Of a stretch of 5,495 bases of DNA, positions 1-5,495 are shown piece after piece (within the stretch, counting starts at the first letter, position 1; each line of letters opens with the position of its first letter). Both the position numbers and the translations under genes were made by a program. This stretch comes from Bacillota bacterium. Its GTDB lineage: Bacteria > Bacillota_C > Negativicutes > Sporomusales > Sporomusaceae. Location: contig JAEZQV010000295.1 of NCBI GenBank assembly GCA_023441125.1, forward strand, positions 1-5,495, given 5' to 3'. The notes under the pieces are model-generated. The model ran no database searches. It was given only the letters and a program-made list of their open reading frames with translations, and had not been told where the DNA came from.

Positions 1-589
1 GCACAAGGGCATCCAAGGCATTTACCCCTTTGTCGGTGCTGCTGGCCACATGGGCCGGACGGCCGTGAAAGGTTACTTTGAGCGGATGGGTGGCATAAGA
101 AGTGCCGCCAATACTGTTATTGTCGGCAGGATGGATGATGAGTGCCGCCGTTAACCCGTCGAAAATACCGTCAGCCGCCATGGCAACTTTTGCTCCGCTC
201 GTTTCTTCAGCCGGACAGCCGATCAAATAAGCAGTGGCCCGGTCACCGGCCACCGCCGCCAGCGCCGCCGCCGCCCCCCAGCTCATAGCGGCTATCAGGT
301 TATGGCCGCAGGCATGGCCAAGCTGGGGTAAAGCATCATATTCGGCTAAAAAGGCGATTTTTGGACCTGTGATGCCTTTGTTGGCAATAAAAGCTGTTTC
401 ATAGCCGCTGATATTTTGCCGAACGGAAAAACCGCGGCGTTCGGCTGCTAGCGTAAGCAGCCGGGCTGCCTGATATTCCTGGCCCCCCAGTTCCGGGGTG
501 CGATGCAGCGTAAGGCTAATTTCCTCAAGTTCCGGAGCCATAGCGTCCACAAACGCTAGGGCTTGTTTTTTTAAGGCCTGTTTATCCAT
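1..589 (-). CDS. M20-family metallo-amidohydrolase/peptidase, N-terminal part (runs off window)
   Basis: The first 196 codons of a zinc- or manganese-dependent amidohydrolase of the M20 family (M20D/AbgB/PM20D2-like), cytoplasmic enzymes that hydrolyse amide bonds of N-acyl amino acids, p-aminobenzoyl-glutamate or dipeptides. No stop occurs before the window edge; the family usually has about 380-400 residues, so roughly half is present. The ATG at 589-587 follows AGGAGG by 5 nt. Visible motifs are an early LHRTPELG (28-35), the metal-site segment EYDALPQLGHACGHN (83-97) with Cys94 and His96 as likely ligands, CPAEE (125-129) with the catalytic base and a metal ligand among Glu128/Glu129, His153 as another ligand, and the start of the dimerisation domain (GRPAHVASSTDKGVNALDA, 176-194). 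There is no signal peptide. It lies 48 bp after the LD-carboxypeptidase gene, suggesting co-transcription and a role in processing imported peptides or amides. Family assignment is firm; the substrate cannot be deduced. Confidence 0.9.
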   Translation of the reverse strand, partial: MDKQALKKQALAFVDAMAPELEEISLTLHRTPELGGQEYQAARLLTLAAERRGFSVRQNISGYETAFIANKGITGPKIAFLAEYDALPQLGHACGHNLIAAMSWGAAAALAAVAGDRATAYLIGCPAEETSGAKVAMAADGIFDGLTAALIIHPADNNSIGGTSYATHPLKVTFHGRPAHVASSTDKGVNALDALV

Positions 590-594
590 TTTTA

Positions 595-600
595 CCTCCT
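595..600 (-). promoter_or_regulatory. Shine-Dalgarno site of the M20 gene
   Basis: On the minus strand this reads AGGAGG, a full match to the anti-Shine-Dalgarno core, 5 nt before the ATG at 589-587. It fixes the start of the truncated amidohydrolase gene. The rest of the 48-bp gap after the LD-carboxypeptidase stop shows no hairpin and no clear promoter, which favours translation from a shared mRNA. Confidence 0.8.
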
Positions 601-637
601 GGAATGAACTTTTGTCTGATAGTAATCATTGTTGCAG

Positions 638-1588
638 TCAATCGCCGGTGGCTGACTCGGTTATGACTAATCCATCGCAGTCAGTCCTGAGTGTTGCCAT
701 AACTCCAAACGGGAGCGTGGCTTTTTCGGCAGTATGGCCAAAATATACATTCATGAGAACCGGTTTGTTTAGTCCGCCCAAGCGATCGTGCAATACTTCC
801 TCCACGGTGAAGCTGGGAGGCGTGGCTTCGGCATCGCAAGCGGCACACACGTCAACCACAATCCCGGCTGCCGCCCGCAGTTTACCGGCCAGGGATAACT
901 GGGTGAGCAGCCGGTCAATGCGGTACGGCGCTTCACCGACTTCCTCCAGACAAAGGATTTTTCCGCAGGTATCAATTTCGTAGGGTGTTCCCAGCGTGGC
1001 GGCAATCAGTGTCAAATTTCCCCCGGTCAGGCAGCCGGCAGCGGTTCCGGCAGTGATAACGGCGGCAGGCGGGAACAGGGGCGGATTGTTAATGGGACCA
1101 AGCGGTTCAGAACGGGTGACGGCCCGCCAAAAATAATCTGCAGTATAATCAGGCAGGCCTTTACCCATGTCGGAAGCAACCATGGGGCCGTGAAAGGTAA
1201 CCAGACCGGTGCGTTGGCCGATACTGACGTGCAGGGCTGTAATATCACTATACCCGATAAACACTTTAGGGTTCTTACTGATTGCATCATAATCCAAAAG
1301 CTCCAATAAGCGCATGGCGCCGTAGCCGCCTCGCAGGCAGATTATGCCCTGAACGTCAGCATCGGCAAACATGGCATTAATGTCGGCGGCGCGCGGTGCG
1401 TCCGCACCGGACAGATAGCCGTGCTCCTGGTGTACCGTCCTGCCCAGACGGATGCGGAAGCCTTGGGCCTCCAGATATTCAATACCGGCAGCGGCCATTT
1501 CCTGGTCGCCCGGACTGGCCGGCGCAATTATGCCCAAGGTGTCGCCAGGATTAAGTTTGCGTGGTTTGATCCGGGGAATGGAGTTCAT
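638..1588 (-). CDS. LD-carboxypeptidase, peptidase family S66 (LdcA/MccF/YkfA type)
   Basis: A 316-residue cytoplasmic serine peptidase of family S66. Members remove the terminal D-alanine from murein tetrapeptides (LdcA, YkfA) or cleave microcin C-like acyl-sulfamoyl adenylates (MccF). The length is normal and no signal peptide is present. The N-terminal PGDTLGIIAPASP segment (14-26) is typical, as is RGGYG (86-90). The nucleophile is expected at Ser114 in GYSDIT (112-117), the catalytic Glu in LEEVGEAPYRIDR (214-226, probably Glu216), and the His at His285 in FGHT (283-286). These positions nearly match the Ser115-Glu217-His285 triad known for Pseudomonas aeruginosa LdcA. The ATG at 1588-1586 is preceded by AAGGAG (1602-1597) at 8 nt spacing; the stop is TGA. 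It lies 68 bp after oppA, beyond a hairpin. Beside a peptide transporter, murein-peptide trimming is the likeliest role, with self-immunity to peptide-nucleotide antibiotics a less likely alternative. Family call is near certain; exact substrate is inferred. Confidence 0.95.
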   Translation of the reverse strand: MNSIPRIKPRKLNPGDTLGIIAPASPGDQEMAAAGIEYLEAQGFRIRLGRTVHQEHGYLSGADAPRAADINAMFADADVQGIICLRGGYGAMRLLELLDYDAISKNPKVFIGYSDITALHVSIGQRTGLVTFHGPMVASDMGKGLPDYTADYFWRAVTRSEPLGPINNPPLFPPAAVITAGTAAGCLTGGNLTLIAATLGTPYEIDTCGKILCLEEVGEAPYRIDRLLTQLSLAGKLRAAAGIVVDVCAACDAEATPPSFTVEEVLHDRLGGLNKPVLMNVYFGHTAEKATLPFGVMATLRTDCDGLVITESATGD

Positions 1589-1614
1589 ACTGTCATCTCC
1601 TTGATATTCGTTAA

Positions 1615-1654
1615 TAAAAGGGATATGCGCGCAGTAGCCGGCATATCCCTTTTA
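1615..1654 (-). terminator. Perfect hairpin after oppA: possible attenuating terminator or 3' stabiliser
   Basis: Bases 1615-1628 (TAAAAGGGATATGC) are perfectly complementary to 1641-1654, giving a 14-bp stem with a 12-nt loop. It starts 2 nt after the oppA stop codon. Read on the minus strand, the 3' arm ends in CCCTTTTA and then TTAACG, so the U-tract is short and partly inside the stem. The A-rich 5' and U-rich 3' arms make it a possible intrinsic terminator in either direction. Only 26 bp separate it from the next gene's start codon, leaving little room for a complete separate promoter. Partial termination or 3'-end protection of the oppA message, with read-through into the LD-carboxypeptidase gene, is therefore the best guess. 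The inverted repeat is certain; its function is inferred. Confidence 0.6.
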
Positions 1655-1656
1655 GT

Positions 1657-3258
1657 TCACTTTTCTATATACGCCGTTTTAAAGTCGGCCAGTCCCAGCA
1701 CCGACCAGAAATACCCTTTAACATAGGGCTTGGCTACAAACGGCTGAGTGGTGTAATAAATGGGGATAATCACCGCGTCATCAAAAAGAATTTTTTCAGC
1801 CGCGTGCATGGCTTGCATCCGCACCTGCTGGTCATTGGTGGACTGAGCCTGTTCTATAAGGCGGTTATAGGCGGGATTATTGTACTTGGCATCATTGTCA
1901 GGATCCTTGAAAACATCCATAAAGGTCATGGGATCGGCATAGTCCCCGACCCAGGAAGCTCTGGCTACCTGGAAGTCGCCCTGGTTACGCGATTCTAAAA
2001 ACACTTTGGACTCCTGGTTGGTAAGCGTGACGCTTACTCCCAGATTTTGTTTCCACATTTCCTGTACGGCTTCGGCAATTGCTTTATGCAGTTCGCCGGT
2101 ATTAAACAGCAGCGTGACCGGTGGCAGGCCGTTGCCGTCAGCATAACCGGCGCCAGCAAGCAGTTTTTTTGCCTGAGCGGCATCCTCCAGGGCGTAATTG
2201 CCGCCTTCTTCCCGGAAATCCTTGCCGGTAGCCGGATTGGTCAGGCCTGGCGCCACCCAGGCATAGGCCGGTTTTTTACCGCCTTTGATTACGTTTTTGA
2301 CCAGCAAATCCCGGTTAATGGCCTGGGCAAACGCTTTGCGAACCTGGGCATTGTCAAAAGGAGCTTTTTGTGTATTAAACACATAATAATACAGTCCCAG
2401 ATACGGGGAGATTTTAAGCAGTCCAGCTTGCGTAAGCCGGTCATGTTCCACGACAGGCGGTTCTACCATCATATCAACCTGACTGTTTTCGAGCATAGCC
2501 AGCCGGGTGGTCTGAGAATCGCTGATCGGCCATTCCATTTTGATAAGCTTAACGGCTGCCGTGTCCCAGTATTGATCGTTTTTGGCGAATTCAATTTTAC
2601 CGCTGTGCACCCAATTGCTGATTTTGAAGGGACCGTTGCCGATCAGGGTATTGACTTCGTTGGCCCAGTTATCAGGACTGGCTGTTACTGTCTGTTGATG
2701 AACCGGGTAAAAAGCATGAAAAGCTACCAGACTTAAAAAGTAGGCTGTTGGCTTTTCCAGGGTGACTTCGAGTGTATGGTCATCAATAACTTTTACGCCT
2801 ACCTGGTCGGCGGTCGCCTTTTTCTCATTATAGGTCTGCCCGTTTTTCAACGGAAATAGCATATAAGCATTTTCTGAGGCTACCTCAGGGCTTAAGGCCC
2901 GTTTCCAGGCAAAGGCAAAATCATGGGCTGTGACAGGATCGCCGTTGGACCACTTGGCATTGGCCCGCAGATGAAATATGTATTTCAGACCGTCGGGTGA
3001 AACTTCCCATTTTTCAGCAACACCGGGTACGGGCTGATCTTTGGCATCCAGGCGGGTCAACCCTTCGAAAACCTGTAATTCTACCAAAGATTCCGGAATG
3101 GCGGTGGATTTGGCCGGGTCTAAAGTAGCCGGCTCAGCTTCCAGGGCATAGCGGAATAGCTGTTCGTTAGCGCCGCTGCCGGCTTTGCCGCAGCCGGCAG
3201 TAAGTGTAAGGAGCAGTGCCAGTGTGAGCAGAACGGCCCACAGTTTTTTACAAGACAT
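1657..3258 (-). CDS. oppA: Oligopeptide-binding lipoprotein, solute-binding protein family 5 (OppA-like)
   Basis: A 533-residue extracytoplasmic substrate-binding lipoprotein of an Opp-type ABC importer. It has a short basic N terminus, a hydrophobic stretch (about 6-19) and a lipobox LTAGC with the lipidated cysteine at Cys23. The family-5 fold shows in GLTRLD (66-71), VTAHDFAFAWKRAL (109-122), NGPFKI (208-213) and FNTQKAPFDNAQVRKAFAQA (294-313). WVGDYADP (436-443) aligns with the E. coli OppA segment WCADYNEP, so Asp439 matches the Asp419 that binds the peptide's free amino terminus. Length is normal. The start is the ATG at 3258-3256, chosen because AGGAGG lies 7 nt upstream and the signal peptide begins there; an in-frame ATG 51 nt earlier would add an untypical leader. 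It overlaps the serine hydrolase gene by 11 bp and is followed by a hairpin. A dipeptide or murein-peptide binding protein (DppE/MppA role) is possible; ligand is not settled by sequence. Confidence 0.95.
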   Translation of the reverse strand: MSCKKLWAVLLTLALLLTLTAGCGKAGSGANEQLFRYALEAEPATLDPAKSTAIPESLVELQVFEGLTRLDAKDQPVPGVAEKWEVSPDGLKYIFHLRANAKWSNGDPVTAHDFAFAWKRALSPEVASENAYMLFPLKNGQTYNEKKATADQVGVKVIDDHTLEVTLEKPTAYFLSLVAFHAFYPVHQQTVTASPDNWANEVNTLIGNGPFKISNWVHSGKIEFAKNDQYWDTAAVKLIKMEWPISDSQTTRLAMLENSQVDMMVEPPVVEHDRLTQAGLLKISPYLGLYYYVFNTQKAPFDNAQVRKAFAQAINRDLLVKNVIKGGKKPAYAWVAPGLTNPATGKDFREEGGNYALEDAAQAKKLLAGAGYADGNGLPPVTLLFNTGELHKAIAEAVQEMWKQNLGVSVTLTNQESKVFLESRNQGDFQVARASWVGDYADPMTFMDVFKDPDNDAKYNNPAYNRLIEQAQSTNDQQVRMQAMHAAEKILFDDAVIIPIYYTTQPFVAKPYVKGYFWSVLGLADFKTAYIEK

Positions 3259-4048
3259 TATCCTTCCTCCTAAGATAGTGATCATAGATACATTTGCCAA
3301 TGCGGGCAACCAGCTGCAACCCTAAATAATTCGCCGCAAGGTCGGCGGCGAGCACACAAACAATACAGGGACCGCCGGGTAAATACAGAATTCCGGCATC
3401 GTGTTCGACGCCTGCCAGCGTGCCTGTTTTATGGGCGATAATAAGTTCCTCCGGCAGAAAAAAAGGCAATTTATCACGGATTTGCTGACGTTTTAGAATA
3501 TCCAGCATACTGGCGCTGTATTCGGGCGGCAAACCAAGCGCAGCGTTGGCAATACCGGCAAACAGCCAGGCTAAATCTGCCGCCGAGGTCATATTTTCGT
3601 TTCCGGCCCGGGCCGCGGAAAAATCCATCATTTTCCGGCGCAGTACGGTTGCCTGTAAGCCGAATTGTACCATAGACCGGTTGACCGCTTCCATGCCGAT
3701 GCGGTCAATGAGAACATTGGTAGCTGTATTATCACTGAGTATGATCATTAGCGTAATAAGTTCCCGAATTGTCATGGTTAAGCCCGAACGCAGCTCTTTT
3801 AGGATACCGGCGCCGTCTACCTTGGCTTCACTGGTGATGGTCAGCATTTCGTCCAGGGATAAGAGGCCGGCAGCCGCCTGGCGCATAATTTCCACCATGA
3901 TGGGAACTTTGATCATGCTGGCAGCCGGAAATGCCATTGCCGGGTTTAGTTCCAAGGTTTCGCCGGAGCCCGGCTTGCTGATGACAATTCCCCAGCGGCC
4001 TGTATATTGGGATAAAATACTGTCTAGCTTTTGGCGTAATTCTTCCAT
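3248..4048 (-). CDS. Class A beta-lactamase-fold serine hydrolase (Beta-lactamase2 type), no signal peptide
   Basis: A 266-residue serine hydrolase with the penicillin-recognising fold of class A beta-lactamases (Pfam Beta-lactamase2-like). The active-site motifs are present with class A spacing: SMIK (Ser44-Lys47), SDN (105-107) and KTG (207-209). The omega-loop glutamate (Glu166 in class A numbering), needed for deacylation, is absent: the counterpart of its RWEPELN motif reads RRKMMDF (137-143) and the expected position is about Met140. The N terminus (MEELRQKLDS) is not a signal sequence, so the protein is probably cytoplasmic, unlike secreted beta-lactamases. These points argue for a peptidase, amidase or esterase rather than antibiotic resistance. 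The ATG follows AAAGGAA at about 6 nt and lies 21 bp after oppF; the stop TAA lies inside oppA. Set within a peptide-transport operon, it may process imported peptides. Fold is firm; substrate unknown. Confidence 0.9.
   Translation of the reverse strand: MEELRQKLDSILSQYTGRWGIVISKPGSGETLELNPAMAFPAASMIKVPIMVEIMRQAAAGLLSLDEMLTITSEAKVDGAGILKELRSGLTMTIRELITLMIILSDNTATNVLIDRIGMEAVNRSMVQFGLQATVLRRKMMDFSAARAGNENMTSAADLAWLFAGIANAALGLPPEYSASMLDILKRQQIRDKLPFFLPEELIIAHKTGTLAGVEHDAGILYLPGGPCIVCVLAADLAANYLGLQLVARIGKCIYDHYLRRKDNVL
3266..3271 (-). promoter_or_regulatory. Shine-Dalgarno site of oppA, inside the preceding gene
   Basis: Reads AGGAGG on the minus strand, 7 nt before the ATG at 3258-3256. It lies within the last codons of the serine hydrolase gene and decides the oppA start in favour of the lipoprotein signal peptide over the in-frame ATG at 3309. 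A strong site positioned so that ribosomes terminating at 3248 pass over it fits high expression of the binding protein and translational coupling. Confidence 0.85.
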
Positions 4049-4069
4049 AAAGATTCCTTTTTCTGTTAA

Positions 4070-5044
4070 TTATTTGTGCATTAAGTGGCAGGCAGTCAGG
4101 CGCCCGGCGCCGCTTTCACTCAGTTGTGGTTCCTGTTCGGCGCAGCGGGACATAGCAAAACGGCAGCGGGTGCGAAACCGGCAGCCGGCAGGAGGGGTAA
4201 TCGGGTTGGGCACATCACCGGTCAGCAGGATACGTTCCCTGGTGGCCTCAGCCGCCGGGTCCGGTATGGTTATAGCCGACAACAGTGCCTGGGTATAGGG
4301 ATGCAAGGGATTGCTGTATAATTGCTGGCTGGATGCTATCTCGACAATTTTTCCCAGATACATGACAGCTACCCGGCTGCTGATATGTTTTACCATAGCC
4401 AGGTCATGGGCGATGAATAAATAGGTCAGTCCCAGTGTTTGCTGGAGCTGTTCCAGTAAATTGACGATTTGCGCCTGAATGGATACATCCAGGGCCGAAA
4501 TCGGTTCGTCGCAAATAATAAAACTGGGGTTAACCGCCAGCGCCCGGGCTATGCCGATCCGCTGGCGCTGACCGCCGCTGAATTCGTGAGGAAACCTGCT
4601 TGCAAATTCCGGATTCAGACCCACCAGGTGCAGAATATCCAGAATCCGTTCTGTCCGCTCCTTACCGGCCGCCAGGCCGTGAATGTCCAGTGGTTCACCG
4701 ATGATATCCCCGACAGTCATGCGCGGGTTGAGCGAGGCATAGGGGTCCTGAAATATCATTTGCATCTCGCGGCGGAGTTGTTTGGGGACCGATCCGCCGC
4801 CTACGACTTGCCCCCTAAAACGGATGGTGCCGGCGGTCGGCTGATAAAGCTGAAGGATTGTTCGCCCGGCAGTAGATTTGCCGCAGCCGCTTTCGCCTAC
4901 CAGACCGAGCGTTTCTCCCCGGTAAATATCAAAGCTGATATCATCGACCGCTTTTAACCAGGTTGTGGGACGGCCCCAGAAATCAGTGTTAACCGGAAAA
5001 TATTTTTTTAGATTACGTACTTCAAGAAGCTTACTCTGAGCCAT
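4070..5044 (-). CDS. oppF: Oligopeptide ABC transporter ATP-binding protein OppF-like
   Basis: A 324-residue cytoplasmic ATPase subunit that, paired with OppD, energises peptide uptake. All nucleotide-binding motifs are intact: Walker [10 protein letters not shown] (50-58), Q-loop Gln99 in IFQDP, signature FSGGQR (155-160), Walker B FIICDEP (175-181) with catalytic Glu180, D-loop SALD (183-186) and switch His213 in IAHD. The OppF/DppF-type N terminus ([12 protein letters not shown]) and the insertion [13 protein letters not shown] are typical. The C-terminal oligopeptide/dipeptide transporter extension (about 235-322, [10 protein letters not shown] then GCRFRTRC) carries four cysteines, Cys288, Cys294, Cys301 and Cys319, spaced as in relatives where they can hold an iron-sulfur cluster. 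The ATG is preceded by GGGAGGTG, with 9 nt between GGAGG and the start, and overlaps the end of oppD by 14 bp. Length is normal and no defects are seen. Whether the substrate is di- or oligopeptide (DppF versus OppF) is open. Confidence 0.95.
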   Translation of the reverse strand: MAQSKLLEVRNLKKYFPVNTDFWGRPTTWLKAVDDISFDIYRGETLGLVGESGCGKSTAGRTILQLYQPTAGTIRFRGQVVGGGSVPKQLRREMQMIFQDPYASLNPRMTVGDIIGEPLDIHGLAAGKERTERILDILHLVGLNPEFASRFPHEFSGGQRQRIGIARALAVNPSFIICDEPISALDVSIQAQIVNLLEQLQQTLGLTYLFIAHDLAMVKHISSRVAVMYLGKIVEIASSQQLYSNPLHPYTQALLSAITIPDPAAEATRERILLTGDVPNPITPPAGCRFRTRCRFAMSRCAEQEPQLSESGAGRLTACHLMHK

Positions 5045-5495
5045 TCGCCTGCACCTCCCGGTTTCGACCTGGCGCGCCGGGGTGCTGCAGCCAGCAGTTT
5101 ACACTATGCGCTTCGGTGAGTGTTGTCGTCGCCGGATACTGTTCAGCACAGATCCGCATAGCATGCGCACACCGCGGATGGAAAGGGCAGCCGCCGGGCG
5201 GACTGACAAGGTCGGGGGGCTGTCCGTCAATGACGGCTAACCGGTGCCGGCGGGCTGTATCCACACGCGGTACCGACTGTAAAAGCGCCCTGGTATAAGG
5301 ATGCTGCGGCGAATGAAAAATATCCAGCGCCATTCCTGTCTCGGCAATCTTACCGGCATACATTACCACTACCCTGTTGCACAGTCCGGCAACAGCGCCA
5401 AGATCATGGGAAATGAAAATGATAGCGGTATTAAGCTGCTCTTGCAGGTCTTTTAGGAGCTTGAGAATTTGCGCCTGAATGGTTACGTCCAGGGC
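5031..5495 (-). CDS. oppD: Oligopeptide ABC transporter ATP-binding protein OppD-like, C-terminal part (starts outside window)
   Basis: The last 154 residues of the partner ATPase to OppF; relatives have about 320-340 residues, so Walker A, the signature motif and Walker B lie beyond the window. The open frame enters at the D-loop ([11 protein letters not shown]) and contains the switch histidine in [10 protein letters not shown] (fragment residue His30), then [13 protein letters not shown] and the C-terminal extension [15 protein letters not shown]. Four cysteines (fragment residues 103, 109, 116, 134) have the same x5-x6-x17 spacing as those in OppF. The wording of the H-loop and C-terminal regions matches OppD/DppD rather than OppF. 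The GTG at 5369-5367 is an internal valine codon, not a start. The stop TAA (5033-5031) lies inside oppF, implying coupled translation. Genes for the two permeases are expected upstream, beyond the window. Confidence 0.92.
   Translation of the reverse strand, partial: ALDVTIQAQILKLLKDLQEQLNTAIIFISHDLGAVAGLCNRVVVMYAGKIAETGMALDIFHSPQHPYTRALLQSVPRVDTARRHRLAVIDGQPPDLVSPPGGCPFHPRCAHAMRICAEQYPATTTLTEAHSVNCWLQHPGAPGRNREVQANGSE

Noticed and set aside
498..983. Plus-strand open frame of 161 codons
   Set aside because: It covers the M20 and LD-carboxypeptidase genes in antisense, including the gap between them. Its Ser/Ala-rich product is typical of a shadow frame.
1589..1614. Possible promoter for the LD-carboxypeptidase gene
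   Set aside because: There are AT-rich -10-like hexamers, but no matching -35 box with proper spacing and too little room beside the hairpin and ribosome binding site.
2047..2736. Plus-strand open frame of 229 codons
   Set aside because: It lies entirely antisense to oppA, which has a continuous family match, a ribosome binding site and a lipoprotein signal. The plus-strand translation has no recognisable domain.
3259..3309. Upstream in-frame ATG giving oppA 17 extra residues
   Set aside because: The extra residues precede a normal lipoprotein signal peptide, would lengthen the overlap with the hydrolase gene, and the clear AGGAGG is placed for the ATG at 3258.
3248..4048. Antibiotic-resistance beta-lactamase
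   Set aside because: There is no export signal and no Glu166 equivalent, and the gene sits inside a peptide transport operon; resistance is not supported.
3546..4298. Plus-strand open frame of 250 codons
   Set aside because: Antisense across the serine hydrolase and the end of oppF, both conserved on the minus strand; its Ser/Ile-rich translation resembles no known family.
5367..5369. GTG as the start of a 112-residue protein
   Set aside because: The frame stays open to the window edge through the D-loop and H-loop of an OppD ATPase, so this codon is an internal valine.
4467..5482. Exact 16-base direct repeat (4467-4482 and 5467-5482)
   Set aside because: Both copies encode the IQAQI segment after the D-loop of the paralogous ATPases OppF and OppD, so coding conservation explains it; the round 1000-bp offset is a coincidence.

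Overview
All genes in this window lie on the minus strand, so transcription runs from high to low coordinates. They form what looks like one operon-like block of six genes, cut at both ends. Order of transcription: the C-terminal part of an OppD-type transport ATPase (5495-5031), an OppF-type ATPase (5044-4070), a class A beta-lactamase-fold serine hydrolase without a signal peptide (4048-3248), an OppA-type peptide-binding lipoprotein (3258-1657), an LD-carboxypeptidase of peptidase family S66 (1588-638), and the N-terminal 196 residues of an M20-family metallo-amidohydrolase (589 to the window edge).

Spacing is tight. oppD/oppF overlap by 14 bp and the serine hydrolase/oppA pair by 11 bp. 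oppF and the hydrolase gene are 21 bp apart, and the LD-carboxypeptidase and M20 genes 48 bp apart. The largest gap, 68 bp between oppA and the LD-carboxypeptidase gene, holds a perfect 14-bp-stem hairpin that may be an attenuating terminator or an mRNA-stabilising 3' structure. I see no RNA gene, mobile element, CRISPR array, origin or convincing promoter. No gene-free stretch exceeds 300 bases.

The organism is probably a Firmicute. Ribosome binding sites are strong (AGGAGG, GGGAGGTG), the binding protein has a Gram-positive-style lipoprotein signal, and protein style and mid-range GC would fit a Negativicutes or Clostridia member. That placement is inference; no phylogenetic marker is present.

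Together the genes suggest import of short peptides followed by intracellular trimming. OppA captures peptides outside and OppD/OppF power uptake through permeases presumably encoded just upstream. The LD-carboxypeptidase would cut L,D bonds typical of murein tetrapeptides, while the serine hydrolase and M20 enzyme would act on related amide or peptide bonds. The closest known parallel is the Bacillus subtilis dpp-ykf region, where a peptide transporter sits beside the S66 enzyme YkfA and other murein-peptide enzymes. A cell-wall-peptide scavenging operon is therefore the leading hypothesis; its least described part is the serine hydrolase, which lacks the Glu166 of true class A beta-lactamases.
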